A DNA stretch of 5,921 bases from Betaproteobacteria bacterium (lineage in GTDB: Bacteria > Pseudomonadota > Gammaproteobacteria > Burkholderiales > Burkholderiaceae): assembly GCA_013205155.1 (NCBI GenBank), contig JABMMT010000205.1, positions 1 through 5,921 of the forward strand, in the 5' to 3' direction. Positions 1 through 5,921 of the stretch are shown one piece after another. Position 1 is the first letter of the stretch. Each line of letters opens with the position of its first letter. The position numbers were made by a program, and so were the translations under genes. The notes under the pieces were generated by a model that did no database searches, had not been told where the DNA came from, and was given only the letters and a program-made list of their open reading frames with translations.

Positions 1-865
1 CAATAAAGGTGTAAACAAAGGAGCGAAGATAAGCGCCTTGCTTTACTCCAAGATGGGTAACGTTATTGCCAAATAAGTGTCCGACAGGAATCACCTTAAG
101 ATTCCGATCTTTGTCAGCGTCGTATGCAAGTCCAGCAACAATGCCTACACCCATTCCGACTTCTACATAGGTTTTAATCACATCAGCATCGATCGCTTCA
201 AGAATAATGTCTGGACTTAAGCTGCGTTGCGCAAAAGCTGTATCAATCTTACTTCGACCAGCAAATGCTTTGTCGTATGTGATGACTGGATACTTAGCAA
301 TCTCTTCTAAGGTGATAGTGGCTTGATTGAGGAGGGGGTGACTTAAGGGCACCATCAGGACGTGCTGCCATTGGTATCCTGGCAAAGCGAGTACACCTGG
401 AGTATTGGCAATACCTTCAGTGGCAATCGCAATATCAGCGTGATCATGCATGAGAAGCTCAGCAATTTGGCCTGGGCTACCTTGTTGAATACTCACGCGT
501 ACTTTTGGGAAGCGCTTGGTAAATTCTATGAGGACTTTAGGCAGTGCGTAGCGGGCCTGGGTATGGGTTGTTGCGATGACAAAATTACCTTGATCTTGGC
601 TAGCAAAGTCTTTACCTACTCGCTTGAGGGTTTCTACTTCATCCAGAATCCGTTCAATTGAAATCAAAATGCGTTTACCTGGTTCCGTGAGAGAGCGAAT
701 GCGCTTGCCGTGACGACGGAATATTTCTACGCCTAACTCGTCCTCTAGTTCAATAATGGCTTTAGAGACCCCTGGTTGGGAAGTAAAAAGGGCTTTTGCA
801 GCCGTGGTGAGGTTGAAGTTTTGTCGAACCGCTTCTCTCACAAAGCGGAATTGGTGGAGATTCAT
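1..865 (-). CDS. cysB: CysB-type LysR-family transcriptional regulator (C-terminus cut off)
   Basis: This is a LysR-type regulator of the CysB/Cbl branch; in studied relatives it activates sulfate uptake and cysteine biosynthesis genes in response to O- or N-acetylserine. The frame reads 288 codons from ATG at 863-865 to the left edge; CysB is about 324 residues in E. coli, so roughly the last 25-35 residues are missing. The N-terminus is a winged helix-turn-helix (about residues 1-60), with TAAKALFTSQPGVSKAI as recognition region and ELEDELGVEIF after it. The effector domain begins near residue 90 and carries the CysB hallmark ATTHTQARYALP, which places T100, T102 and Q103 at the sulfate/inducer-contact positions; T149 is also kept. 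DADVIKTYVEVGMGVGIVAG (residues 226-245) is another strong CysB match. Numbering aligns with E. coli CysB without gaps at these sites, but residue 202 is Ala instead of Thr. AGGA sits six bases before the ATG. The gene follows lptG after 62 bases on the same strand. CysB versus the paralogue Cbl is not settled. Confidence 0.9.
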   Translation of the reverse strand, partial: MNLHQFRFVREAVRQNFNLTTAAKALFTSQPGVSKAIIELEDELGVEIFRRHGKRIRSLTEPGKRILISIERILDEVETLKRVGKDFASQDQGNFVIATTHTQARYALPKVLIEFTKRFPKVRVSIQQGSPGQIAELLMHDHADIAIATEGIANTPGVLALPGYQWQHVLMVPLSHPLLNQATITLEEIAKYPVITYDKAFAGRSKIDTAFAQRSLSPDIILEAIDADVIKTYVEVGMGVGIVAGLAYDADKDRNLKVIPVGHLFGNNVTHLGVKQGAYLRSFVYTFI

Positions 866-866
866 C

Positions 867-906
867 TAGATTCCTGTCTATATATCTACAAAGATATAGG
901 AATCTA
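867..906 (-). promoter_or_regulatory. Inverted repeat covering the ribosome binding site of the cysB-like gene
   Basis: The outer arms are a perfect 9-base inverted repeat, TAGATTCCT (867-875) and AGGAATCTA (898-906). Inside them, TATATC (881-886) and GATATA (893-898) form a second pair around a six-base loop. On the minus-strand transcript this gives a stem of about 14 pairs with one six-base bulge on the 3' side. The AGGA that serves as Shine-Dalgarno for the regulator is part of the 3' arm, so the folded form would hide it. The element could act as RNA, or as DNA, for example a site for autoregulation, which is known for CysB in enteric bacteria. A -10-like TAGAAT (minus strand, 907-912) lies just upstream but I see no convincing -35. 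It is AT-rich with no T-tract, so it is not a typical intrinsic terminator. The repeat is seen directly; its role is inferred. Confidence 0.4.
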
Positions 907-927
907 ATTCTAAATGAATTTTAGGTA

Positions 928-2082
928 TTAAGCCTTGGAAACTCTTCGAAGTCCTGCTAGAGCCAAGAATAAAAACAACAATGGTGGCATCAGGGCAGTA
1001 ATGAGTGCGGGCCATGAACCTAAGAGTCCAACATTGGAGAAGAGTGAGTTGAAGAGTTGAAAACCCATCCCGAGCATGATGCCGCCAAAAACTTTAATAC
1101 CAATACTGCCAGCACGCACCTTAAGATAAGCAAACGGCAATGCCAAAGCTAGCATCACATAAATAATGAACGGGTAAATCACTTTTTTCCAAAAAGCGAT
1201 CGAGTGACGTTGAATATCTTGTTTGTTATCTTGTAAGTGGGTAATGAAGCGACCTAAACTAAGAATCGACATTTTTTCTGGGGTGACAAGTAATACATTG
1301 AGAATCTGAGGGGTTATATCAGATTCCAAGGTGACTTTAGTGTGCTTTTGCGTTTGAGCTGTGAAAGCAGGATCTAATGGATCAGAGTACTTAGTTTCTT
1401 TAAAGTGAGTTTCAGTAACGTCATTCAGAACCCAGGTGCCGGATTCATCAAAGTGCCCCGAAGCGGCGTTCCTAATGGAGAGTAGGTGAAAGACATCATC
1501 AAACTCATACATTCGGATATTACGAATTTCATTATCTTTATCAATTTTCCCAACGTTCACATAACGCACTCCGGGTCGTATAGGACCACTGCCATTTTGA
1601 TCACGCAGTCGATCTTTTACCCAGACACCAGATTTAAATTGCGATGAGAAAGAAGAGCCTAAAGCCTTCATGCGGATTTGATCAGATTTTGCTTCAGAGT
1701 AAGGGCCCACATATTCGCTCATGACCAAAGTTAGCAAAATGAGTGGTACAGCTATTTTGGCAAGGGTAATCAATCCCCGTTTCACATCTAATCCAGCGAT
1801 CCGTAAAATCGTAAATTCGGATTGACTTGCTAGCATTGAAAATACATAAATACTGCCGATTAAGGTAGCAATGGGAATAATTTCTGAGATGCGACTGGGT
1901 GCCTTCAGAAGGACATGAAGTAACACTAAAGGAAGGGTATATTGCCCTTGGACTGAGCCAAGCTCACTTAAGATGTCAAAGAATAAAAATAGGGCTACTA
2001 AAGCAAACAAAATAAAGCCAAAAGTAAGGTAAATTTGCTTGGCTAAATACCGTTCGAAGATATAAGGAAAAAAAAGTTTCAT
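928..2082 (-). CDS. lptG: LPS export ABC transporter permease LptG
   Basis: LptG pairs with LptF as the membrane part of the LptB2FG transporter, which extracts lipopolysaccharide from the inner membrane and passes it to LptC and the periplasmic bridge. The 384-residue product has the family layout: three N-terminal membrane segments (about 18-38, 60-83, 103-123), a periplasmic beta-jellyroll-type region (about 125-295), and three C-terminal segments (about 300-319, 328-348, 356-377). E89 in SQSEFTILRIAGL matches the conserved acidic residue of the coupling helix that contacts the LptB ATPase. The sequence ends with a basic LRRVSKA tail. It is called LptG, not LptF, because it is the downstream member and resembles LptG in its first cytoplasmic loop. 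Its ATG overlaps the lptF TGA as ATGA, and there is no clear Shine-Dalgarno, which fits translational coupling to lptF. The frame is complete. LptB, LptA and LptC are not in this window. Confidence 0.95.
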   Translation of the reverse strand: MKLFFPYIFERYLAKQIYLTFGFILFALVALFLFFDILSELGSVQGQYTLPLVLLHVLLKAPSRISEIIPIATLIGSIYVFSMLASQSEFTILRIAGLDVKRGLITLAKIAVPLILLTLVMSEYVGPYSEAKSDQIRMKALGSSFSSQFKSGVWVKDRLRDQNGSGPIRPGVRYVNVGKIDKDNEIRNIRMYEFDDVFHLLSIRNAASGHFDESGTWVLNDVTETHFKETKYSDPLDPAFTAQTQKHTKVTLESDITPQILNVLLVTPEKMSILSLGRFITHLQDNKQDIQRHSIAFWKKVIYPFIIYVMLALALPFAYLKVRAGSIGIKVFGGIMLGMGFQLFNSLFSNVGLLGSWPALITALMPPLLFLFLALAGLRRVSKA

Positions 2083-3206
2083 GTTGAGGCTTTATTTTTT
2101 CCAAGCGCAGCAGGTAACTGTCGACGCCACCATTTAATAGAGGGATTGATACGATTACGAATCAATACAGCTGCAATAATGAGCGCTAGTAAGTGGATTG
2201 GCCAAATACCCACAAATACATTCACCTTGCCTTGCGCAACAAAGTTCTGAGTCAAGTTCAGCAGGTTGCTATAGATCAGGTAAACCAATACCGCATAAAA
2301 CATGGCTGTGTAGCTACCTAATCTTGGGTTGACATAGGCCAGTGGAATGGCAATTAAAACTAAACCCAGAGCCATCAAAGGTAGACCAATGCGCCACAAA
2401 AGCTCCGCACGATTTGGGTTTTCAGCTTTGGGGTTTGGATCATTCAAAAGCTCGGTGATCGTCTTTTCTCGATCTCGCGGCGCAGGCGCCAGAGCATTCT
2501 TGCTACGGATCTTGGTGGTATATTCTTTAAATTCTAGAATCCTAAAGTTAGGCTCGTTGGGATTGCCTTCATAGCGGCGACCATTATTTAGAACGATCGA
2601 TTTTTCGCCATCTTCACCATTTTGAATATAGCCTGAAGAAGCTACAGCAATGCTGAGGCGCCCATTTTTATTATCTGCCACAAATATATTTTTTACTGCA
2701 CTTTTATCGATATCTAACTCTTCAATAAAAAAGACCCGTTCAGCTTTAGCCGATTCTTTAAATTGACCGGCAGTTACCATGGAGATGTCGTCACGCTGCT
2801 GAAAGCGCTGACTAATGAGCGTAGATTCTCGATTAGCCCAAGGCCAAACAAAGAGCGCTAATAAAGCAATGATGATGATGATGGGAATAGCAAACTGAAG
2901 AATCGGACGCATTAGGTTGGTGATGCTCAGACCGCTGGCAAACCATACAATCATTTCTGAATCCTTGTACCACCGCACCAAAACAATTAAAGTGGCCACA
3001 AATAGTGAGACGGTTAATATGACGGCCAAATACCCTAAAGTCGCAAGGGCGATTAAAACGAGCGCATCTTCTGGGTTGACTGCGCCATTGGCCGCATACC
3101 CCAAGATACGAATCACTAGGGAGGTAATCATGATTGTGACCAGCACCAAGAAGACTCCACCGGTGGTGAAGCTGAGTTCGCGGCGAAGGGCTTTTTTAAA
3201 AATCAT
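2079..3206 (-). CDS. lptF: LPS export ABC transporter permease LptF
   Basis: LptF is the other half of the LptB2FG inner-membrane LPS extractor. The 375-residue product begins with a short basic stretch, MIFKKALRRE, then has membrane segments at about 14-36, 48-77 and 101-123, a periplasmic jellyroll-type domain (about 124-250), and membrane segments at about 270-292, 300-319 and 329-349. Visible family marks are VRILGYAANG after the first segment, DSEMIVWFASGLS with E84 at the LptB-coupling position, MVTAGQF at the start of the periplasmic domain, NNGRRYEG within it, and RAELLWRIGLPL plus AIPLAYVNPRLGS at the fourth segment. Length is close to the E. coli protein (366). The ATG at 3204-3206 is the first usable start, since upstream in-frame codons contain no ATG, GTG or TTG for at least 50 bases; it has no recognisable Shine-Dalgarno. 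It is the first gene of the minus-strand cluster and is transcribed away from pepA. Confidence 0.96.
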   Translation of the reverse strand: MIFKKALRRELSFTTGGVFLVLVTIMITSLVIRILGYAANGAVNPEDALVLIALATLGYLAVILTVSLFVATLIVLVRWYKDSEMIVWFASGLSITNLMRPILQFAIPIIIIIALLALFVWPWANRESTLISQRFQQRDDISMVTAGQFKESAKAERVFFIEELDIDKSAVKNIFVADNKNGRLSIAVASSGYIQNGEDGEKSIVLNNGRRYEGNPNEPNFRILEFKEYTTKIRSKNALAPAPRDREKTITELLNDPNPKAENPNRAELLWRIGLPLMALGLVLIAIPLAYVNPRLGSYTAMFYAVLVYLIYSNLLNLTQNFVAQGKVNVFVGIWPIHLLALIIAAVLIRNRINPSIKWWRRQLPAALGKNKAST

Positions 3207-3355
3207 GAGGTGCGATGAGCTTGGTCTTTGGTAGGATTCGGTACTGGTAAATGGCTTATATTAGTGCTGGTACGGAAGTTGCTCTTCATGTCGGAGGATA
3301 ATGGATAAACATCTTTTTACCCCCTTGAATTTACTTATTAATAGCGTAATAAATT
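3207..3355. promoter_or_regulatory. Divergent lptF / pepA intergenic region
   Basis: This 149-base spacer must hold the promoters of both clusters because lptF and pepA point away from each other. I cannot fix either promoter with confidence. For lptF, a minus-strand TAATAT (3258-3263) could be a -10, but nothing close to TTGACA sits 15-19 bases upstream. For pepA, TATTAA (3336-3341) with TTTTTA (3314-3319) is a weak pair at 16 bases spacing and would leave a very short leader. A second pair, TTGAAT (3325-3330) and TAATAA (3347-3352), would start transcription at or beyond the pepA ATG, so it is unlikely. A 6-base inverted repeat, TTATTA (3335-3340) and TAATAA (3347-3352), lies just before the pepA start. 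GGAGG at 3293-3297 precedes a short open frame described separately. Confidence 0.6.
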
Positions 3356-3372
3356 ATGACCATTCAATTTAG
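3301..3372 (+). CDS. Possible 23-residue leader peptide overlapping the pepA start
   Basis: An ATG at 3301 opens a 23-codon frame (MDKHLFTPLNLLINSVINYD, then HSI) that ends with TAG at 3370-3372, overlapping the first 17 bases of pepA in another frame. GGAGG at 3293-3297 is the strongest Shine-Dalgarno-like sequence in the spacer, though only three bases separate it from this ATG, which is tighter than usual. The pepA ATG itself has no such site, so ribosomes ending here could hand over to pepA, or compete with it. The peptide matches nothing I recognise and has no run of a single amino acid that would suggest attenuation. It may equally be chance, and a pepA promoter placed at 3314-3341 would leave it untranscribed. 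Confidence 0.2.
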   Translation: MDKHLFTPLNLLINSVINYDHSI

Positions 3373-4966
3373 TACCAAGATTTTCCCTCAAGCTGACCTG
3401 GGGAGCCAAAAATCTCTTAAATCTAGCCTGAAAAGCCTATTAGCCCAAAGCACCGATTGCCTGATCTTGGCTTATTCAAAGGTAGATCTAGATGGTTTTG
3501 GGGGAAGTAAGGCTGCCAAAGCCAAGTCTGGTTTTTTGGCAGAGCTTGATCAATTATTGGGTGGTTCAGTGAACCATGCCAATGTGGTGGGCGATCTAGA
3601 TTCCAAGCAAGCCTCTATATGTGTTCTCAGGACTGAAAAAACCTGGGCTACGAATGGGGTTAAAGCGAAACGCGTTTTGTTAGTGGGTTTAGGAGATTTA
3701 CAGCTTGCTAGTGAGCGTACCTTGATCTTGTATTCCAAGATTGCCCGTGCTGCACTGAAGGTGCTTAGTGGCAATGCTATTAAGAATGCTATTTGGTTTG
3801 TCCCTAGCTTTTCACTAACGCATCAGGGTAGTTTCATTACTGATGAAGTGCGTTTGACGATTCAGTATGCGGGCGATCAAGCCTATCGATTTGGTGTTCG
3901 TCAGCCCGCTATGAAATTTAAAGTCAAAGATAGTCCGGACACATTTAAGCATTTAGTGTTTGCTGGTAACGATGCTTGTAGTAAAGAATTAAAAGAAGCC
4001 GTTGCTCAAGGTATTGCCATGGTTGAAGGTATGAATCTGGCAAAAGACTTGGGAAATCTACCGCCCAATATTTGTACGCCAACCTATTTAGGAAAAGCTG
4101 CGCAAGGACTTTCTAAGAAAGTGAGTCTTAAGGTTGAAGTGTTAGGTCTTAAGCAAATTGAAGCATTGGGTATGGGTTCTTTTTTATCGGTTACTAAAGG
4201 CTCGGATACCCCGCCGCAATTTATTGTGATGCGCCATCAAGGCGGTAAAGCTGGTGAAGCCCCAATCGTATTGGTTGGTAAAGGCATCACATTTGATACC
4301 GGTGGAATTTCTCTCAAGCCTGGTGAGGCTATGGATGAGATGAAATATGACATGTGTGGCGCCGCTTCAGTCATGGGCACGATGTATGCTGCGGCCTTGA
4401 TGAAGTTAAAGAAGAATGTGATTGGCGTGGTCCCGACTTGCGAGAACATGCCTTCAGGTAGCGCAACCCGTCCAGGCGATATTGTAAAAAGCATGTCTGG
4501 TCAGACCATAGAGGTTCTTAATACTGATGCTGAAGGTCGCTTGATTTTGTGTGATGCTTTAACTTATGTGGAGCGCTTTAAACCCAAGGTAGTGATTGAT
4601 GTTGCTACCTTGACTGGTGCTTGCATTATTGCCTTAGGCCACGTACACAGCGGATTGTTTTCTGACGATGAGGGCTTAGTCAATGCTTTAACCAAGGCAG
4701 GTAAAGCGTCTTTAGATACCGTATGGCGTTTACCTTTAGATGCCGCCTACCACGAGCAACTCAAGTCGAATTTTGCGGATGTCGCTAACATTGGTGGCCG
4801 TCCTGCTGGAAGTGTGACTGCTGCTTGTTTTTTATCTCGCTTTACAGAGAAATATCATTGGGCACATTTGGATATTGCCGGCACAGCTTGGAAAAGTGGC
4901 GCAGCAAAAGGATCTACAGGGCGTCCAGTTCCTTTACTCCTCAATTACTTGATTGAACAAAGCTAA
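3356..4966 (+). CDS. pepA: Leucyl aminopeptidase PepA (M17 family)
   Basis: This is a cytosolic two-metal aminopeptidase that removes N-terminal residues from peptides; family members are hexamers, and E. coli PepA also binds DNA. The 536-residue product has a variable N-terminal domain (about 1-200) and a strongly conserved M17 catalytic domain (about 220-530). All metal and catalytic residues are present: K309 and D314 (VGKGITFDTGG), K321 (SLKPGE), D332 (KYDMCGA), and D391, E393 and R395 in the signature NTDAEGRL. Each lies exactly 39 positions after its E. coli counterpart (K270, D275, K282, D293, D352, E354, R356), so the extra length is all N-terminal to the catalytic core. The ATG at 3356 is the earliest possible start because an in-frame TAA lies at 3350-3352; it has no clear Shine-Dalgarno. 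It is the first gene of the plus-strand cluster, 30 bases before holC, a pairing common in proteobacteria. Confidence 0.97.
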   Translation: MTIQFSTKIFPQADLGSQKSLKSSLKSLLAQSTDCLILAYSKVDLDGFGGSKAAKAKSGFLAELDQLLGGSVNHANVVGDLDSKQASICVLRTEKTWATNGVKAKRVLLVGLGDLQLASERTLILYSKIARAALKVLSGNAIKNAIWFVPSFSLTHQGSFITDEVRLTIQYAGDQAYRFGVRQPAMKFKVKDSPDTFKHLVFAGNDACSKELKEAVAQGIAMVEGMNLAKDLGNLPPNICTPTYLGKAAQGLSKKVSLKVEVLGLKQIEALGMGSFLSVTKGSDTPPQFIVMRHQGGKAGEAPIVLVGKGITFDTGGISLKPGEAMDEMKYDMCGAASVMGTMYAAALMKLKKNVIGVVPTCENMPSGSATRPGDIVKSMSGQTIEVLNTDAEGRLILCDALTYVERFKPKVVIDVATLTGACIIALGHVHSGLFSDDEGLVNALTKAGKASLDTVWRLPLDAAYHEQLKSNFADVANIGGRPAGSVTAACFLSRFTEKYHWAHLDIAGTAWKSGAAKGSTGRPVPLLLNYLIEQS

Positions 4967-4996
4967 GTCTGGGATAAGGTGCTTAGTTAAATCATC

Positions 4997-5464
4997 ATGG
5001 CGCGTATCGATTTTCATAGCAACGTTGCTGACAAACTCCAATATGCATGTCGTCTCACTCGGCGTATTTGGAGCGATACGCCCAGCGGTCAGCCAGTTCG
5101 GCAAATTGTGATGGTGGGAGAAAAGGTAGATCTTAAAAAATTGGATGAGTTGCTGTGGACTTTTAGTACTACGGATTTTTTACCCCATTGCTTTATTGAT
5201 GATGAAGCCGCTACTGAAACGCCTATTGTATTGACTGATGATTTTGCTTCTCCAGCCTTAAATCACATTCCGCATGCAGATGTCATGATTCATTTAGGTA
5301 TGCGCATGCCCCAAGATGTATCTGCCTTAGTGGCGCGTTTTCCTAGAATTATCGAGCTTGTTACAGTGAATGATGCAGAGCGACTAGCAGGGCGCGAGCG
5401 TTATAAAGCATATCGAGAATTGGGTCACGAATTACACAACTTTGATCAATCTAAGAGCGCTTAA
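4997..5464 (+). CDS. holC: DNA polymerase III chi subunit HolC
   Basis: Chi is an accessory subunit of the replicative clamp loader; with psi it connects the holoenzyme to the C-terminal tail of single-stranded DNA-binding protein. The 155-residue product is close to the E. coli length (147). Recognition rests on the order of conserved blocks: an N-terminal beta-strand start (MARIDFHSN), a helix with a CRLTRRIW segment, LDELLWTFSTTDFLPH (W54 and P63 match the SSB-contact region of E. coli chi around W57), and the C-terminal signature GRERYKAYRELGH (132-144), nearly identical to the E. coli RERYKAYR block whose basic residues contact SSB. The ATG at 4997 is the first possible start, as an in-frame TAA lies at 4988-4990. 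No good Shine-Dalgarno is visible: the nearest AAGG (4976-4979) is 17 bases away. The TAA stop shares its last base with the lgt ATG. Confidence 0.93.
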   Translation: MARIDFHSNVADKLQYACRLTRRIWSDTPSGQPVRQIVMVGEKVDLKKLDELLWTFSTTDFLPHCFIDDEAATETPIVLTDDFASPALNHIPHADVMIHLGMRMPQDVSALVARFPRIIELVTVNDAERLAGRERYKAYRELGHELHNFDQSKSA

Positions 5465-5921
5465 TGTTGATTCATCCTGAGATTGATCCAGCAGCAATCC
5501 GAATCGGATCTTTTGCTATTCATTGGTATGGGGTGATGTATCTCTTAGCCTTTGCACAATTTTTATTGTTAGGTAGATTGCGCATTCGGGCGCCGCGCTA
5601 TCAAGCATTAGCTTGGACTTATAAAGATCTAGAAGATCTACTATTTGCAGGAGTATTGGGGGTAGTCTTAGGTGGTCGAATCGGCTATAGCCTCTTTTAT
5701 ATGCCAGGGTATTATCTGGCGCATCCTTTAGATATTCTGAAAATTTGGGAAGGCGGAATGTCTTTCCATGGCGGACTATTAGGCGTGCTGCTAGCGCTGT
5801 ATTGGTTCGCACGTAAACGTAAAACTTCTTTCTTTGTGGTGAGTGATTTAGTGGCCCCCTTGGTTCCATTTGGCTTGGCTTTCGGGCGTCTTGGAAACTT
5901 CATTAATGGTGAGCTTTGGGG
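5464..5921 (+). CDS. lgt: Phosphatidylglycerol-prolipoprotein diacylglyceryl transferase Lgt (C-terminus cut off)
   Basis: Lgt transfers diacylglycerol from phosphatidylglycerol to the lipobox cysteine of prolipoproteins, the first step of lipoprotein maturation at the inner membrane. The window holds 152 complete codons, about half of a protein that is usually 260-290 residues; the rest lies beyond the right edge. Clear family marks are HPEIDPAAIRIGSFAIHWYG at the N-terminus, GVLGVVLGGRIGY (63-75), WEGGMSFHGGLLGV (95-108, including the essential-region histidine at 102), and the Lgt signature GRLGNFINGELWG (141-153) with the conserved Arg142 and Asn145. Membrane segments are expected near 22-38, 58-80, 98-116 and 125-140. 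The ATG at 5464 overlaps the last base of the holC stop (TAATG), with AAGAG seven bases upstream, so translation is probably coupled to holC. Genes further right that depend on the same transcript cannot be seen. Confidence 0.97.
   Translation, partial: MLIHPEIDPAAIRIGSFAIHWYGVMYLLAFAQFLLLGRLRIRAPRYQALAWTYKDLEDLLFAGVLGVVLGGRIGYSLFYMPGYYLAHPLDILKIWEGGMSFHGGLLGVLLALYWFARKRKTSFFVVSDLVAPLVPFGLAFGRLGNFINGELW

Noticed and set aside
362..661. Open frame of 99 codons on the plus strand
   Set aside because: It lies entirely antisense to the well-supported CysB-like coding sequence and has no recognisable domain.
2347..2574. Open frame of 75 codons on the plus strand inside lptF
   Set aside because: Antisense shadow of lptF; no family resemblance.
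2917..3234. Open frame of 105 codons on the plus strand reaching into the lptF/pepA spacer
   Set aside because: Nearly all of it is antisense to lptF membrane segments, there is no good start context, and the product resembles no family.
3288..3308. ATG-started six-codon frame (MSEDNG) around the GGAGG site
   Set aside because: Too short, the GGAGG lies inside it, and nothing suitable precedes its ATG.
3550..3774. Minus-strand open frame inside pepA
   Set aside because: Antisense shadow of a clear M17 peptidase gene; the same applies to 4237-4494.
4961..4988. Possible hairpin AGCTAAG / CTTAGTT between pepA and holC
   Set aside because: Seven weak pairs including a G-U, a 14-base loop and no T-tract; not a terminator and within chance expectation.
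5626..5640. Direct repeat GATCTA-GAA-GATCTA
   Set aside because: It is in frame in lgt and encodes Asp-Leu-Glu-Asp-Leu in a conserved part of the protein, so coding explains it.
5516..5903. Two overlapping minus-strand open frames (5516-5869 and 5712-5903)
   Set aside because: Both are antisense to lgt, whose plus-strand frame carries unmistakable family motifs.

Overview
This window looks like ordinary core chromosome of a Gram-negative betaproteobacterium, most likely in the Burkholderiaceae and plausibly Polynucleobacter-like. That placement is an inference. It rests on the moderate, slightly AT-leaning composition, on the close resemblance of the leucyl aminopeptidase C-terminal half to Burkholderia-type PepA as I remember it, and on the lptF/lptG pair lying divergent to pepA-holC. 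No database search was possible.

Layout: positions 1-3206 hold three minus-strand genes read right to left: lptF (3206 to 2079), lptG (2082 to 928, overlapping lptF by 4 bases as ATGA) and a CysB-type LysR regulator (865 down to the left edge, C-terminus cut off). A 149-base divergent spacer (3207-3355) separates them from a plus-strand cluster: pepA (3356-4966), holC (4997-5464) and lgt (from 5464, sharing one base with the holC stop, cut by the right edge). There are no RNA genes, mobile elements, CRISPR arrays or recognisable phage genes, and every long frame is intact.

Function: LptF and LptG form the transmembrane core of the inner-membrane LPS exporter. Lgt performs the first step of lipoprotein maturation, so both sides of the divergent spacer carry envelope-biogenesis functions. 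PepA is a cytosolic aminopeptidase and HolC (chi) links the replication clamp loader to SSB. The CysB-like protein would control sulfur assimilation genes elsewhere in the genome.

I found no previously undescribed system. The points worth a second look are small: an inverted repeat that would bury the Shine-Dalgarno sequence of the cysB-like gene; an alanine in the CysB-like protein where CysB has ligand-contacting Thr202; and a possible short leader frame with a GGAGG site that overlaps the poorly marked pepA start.
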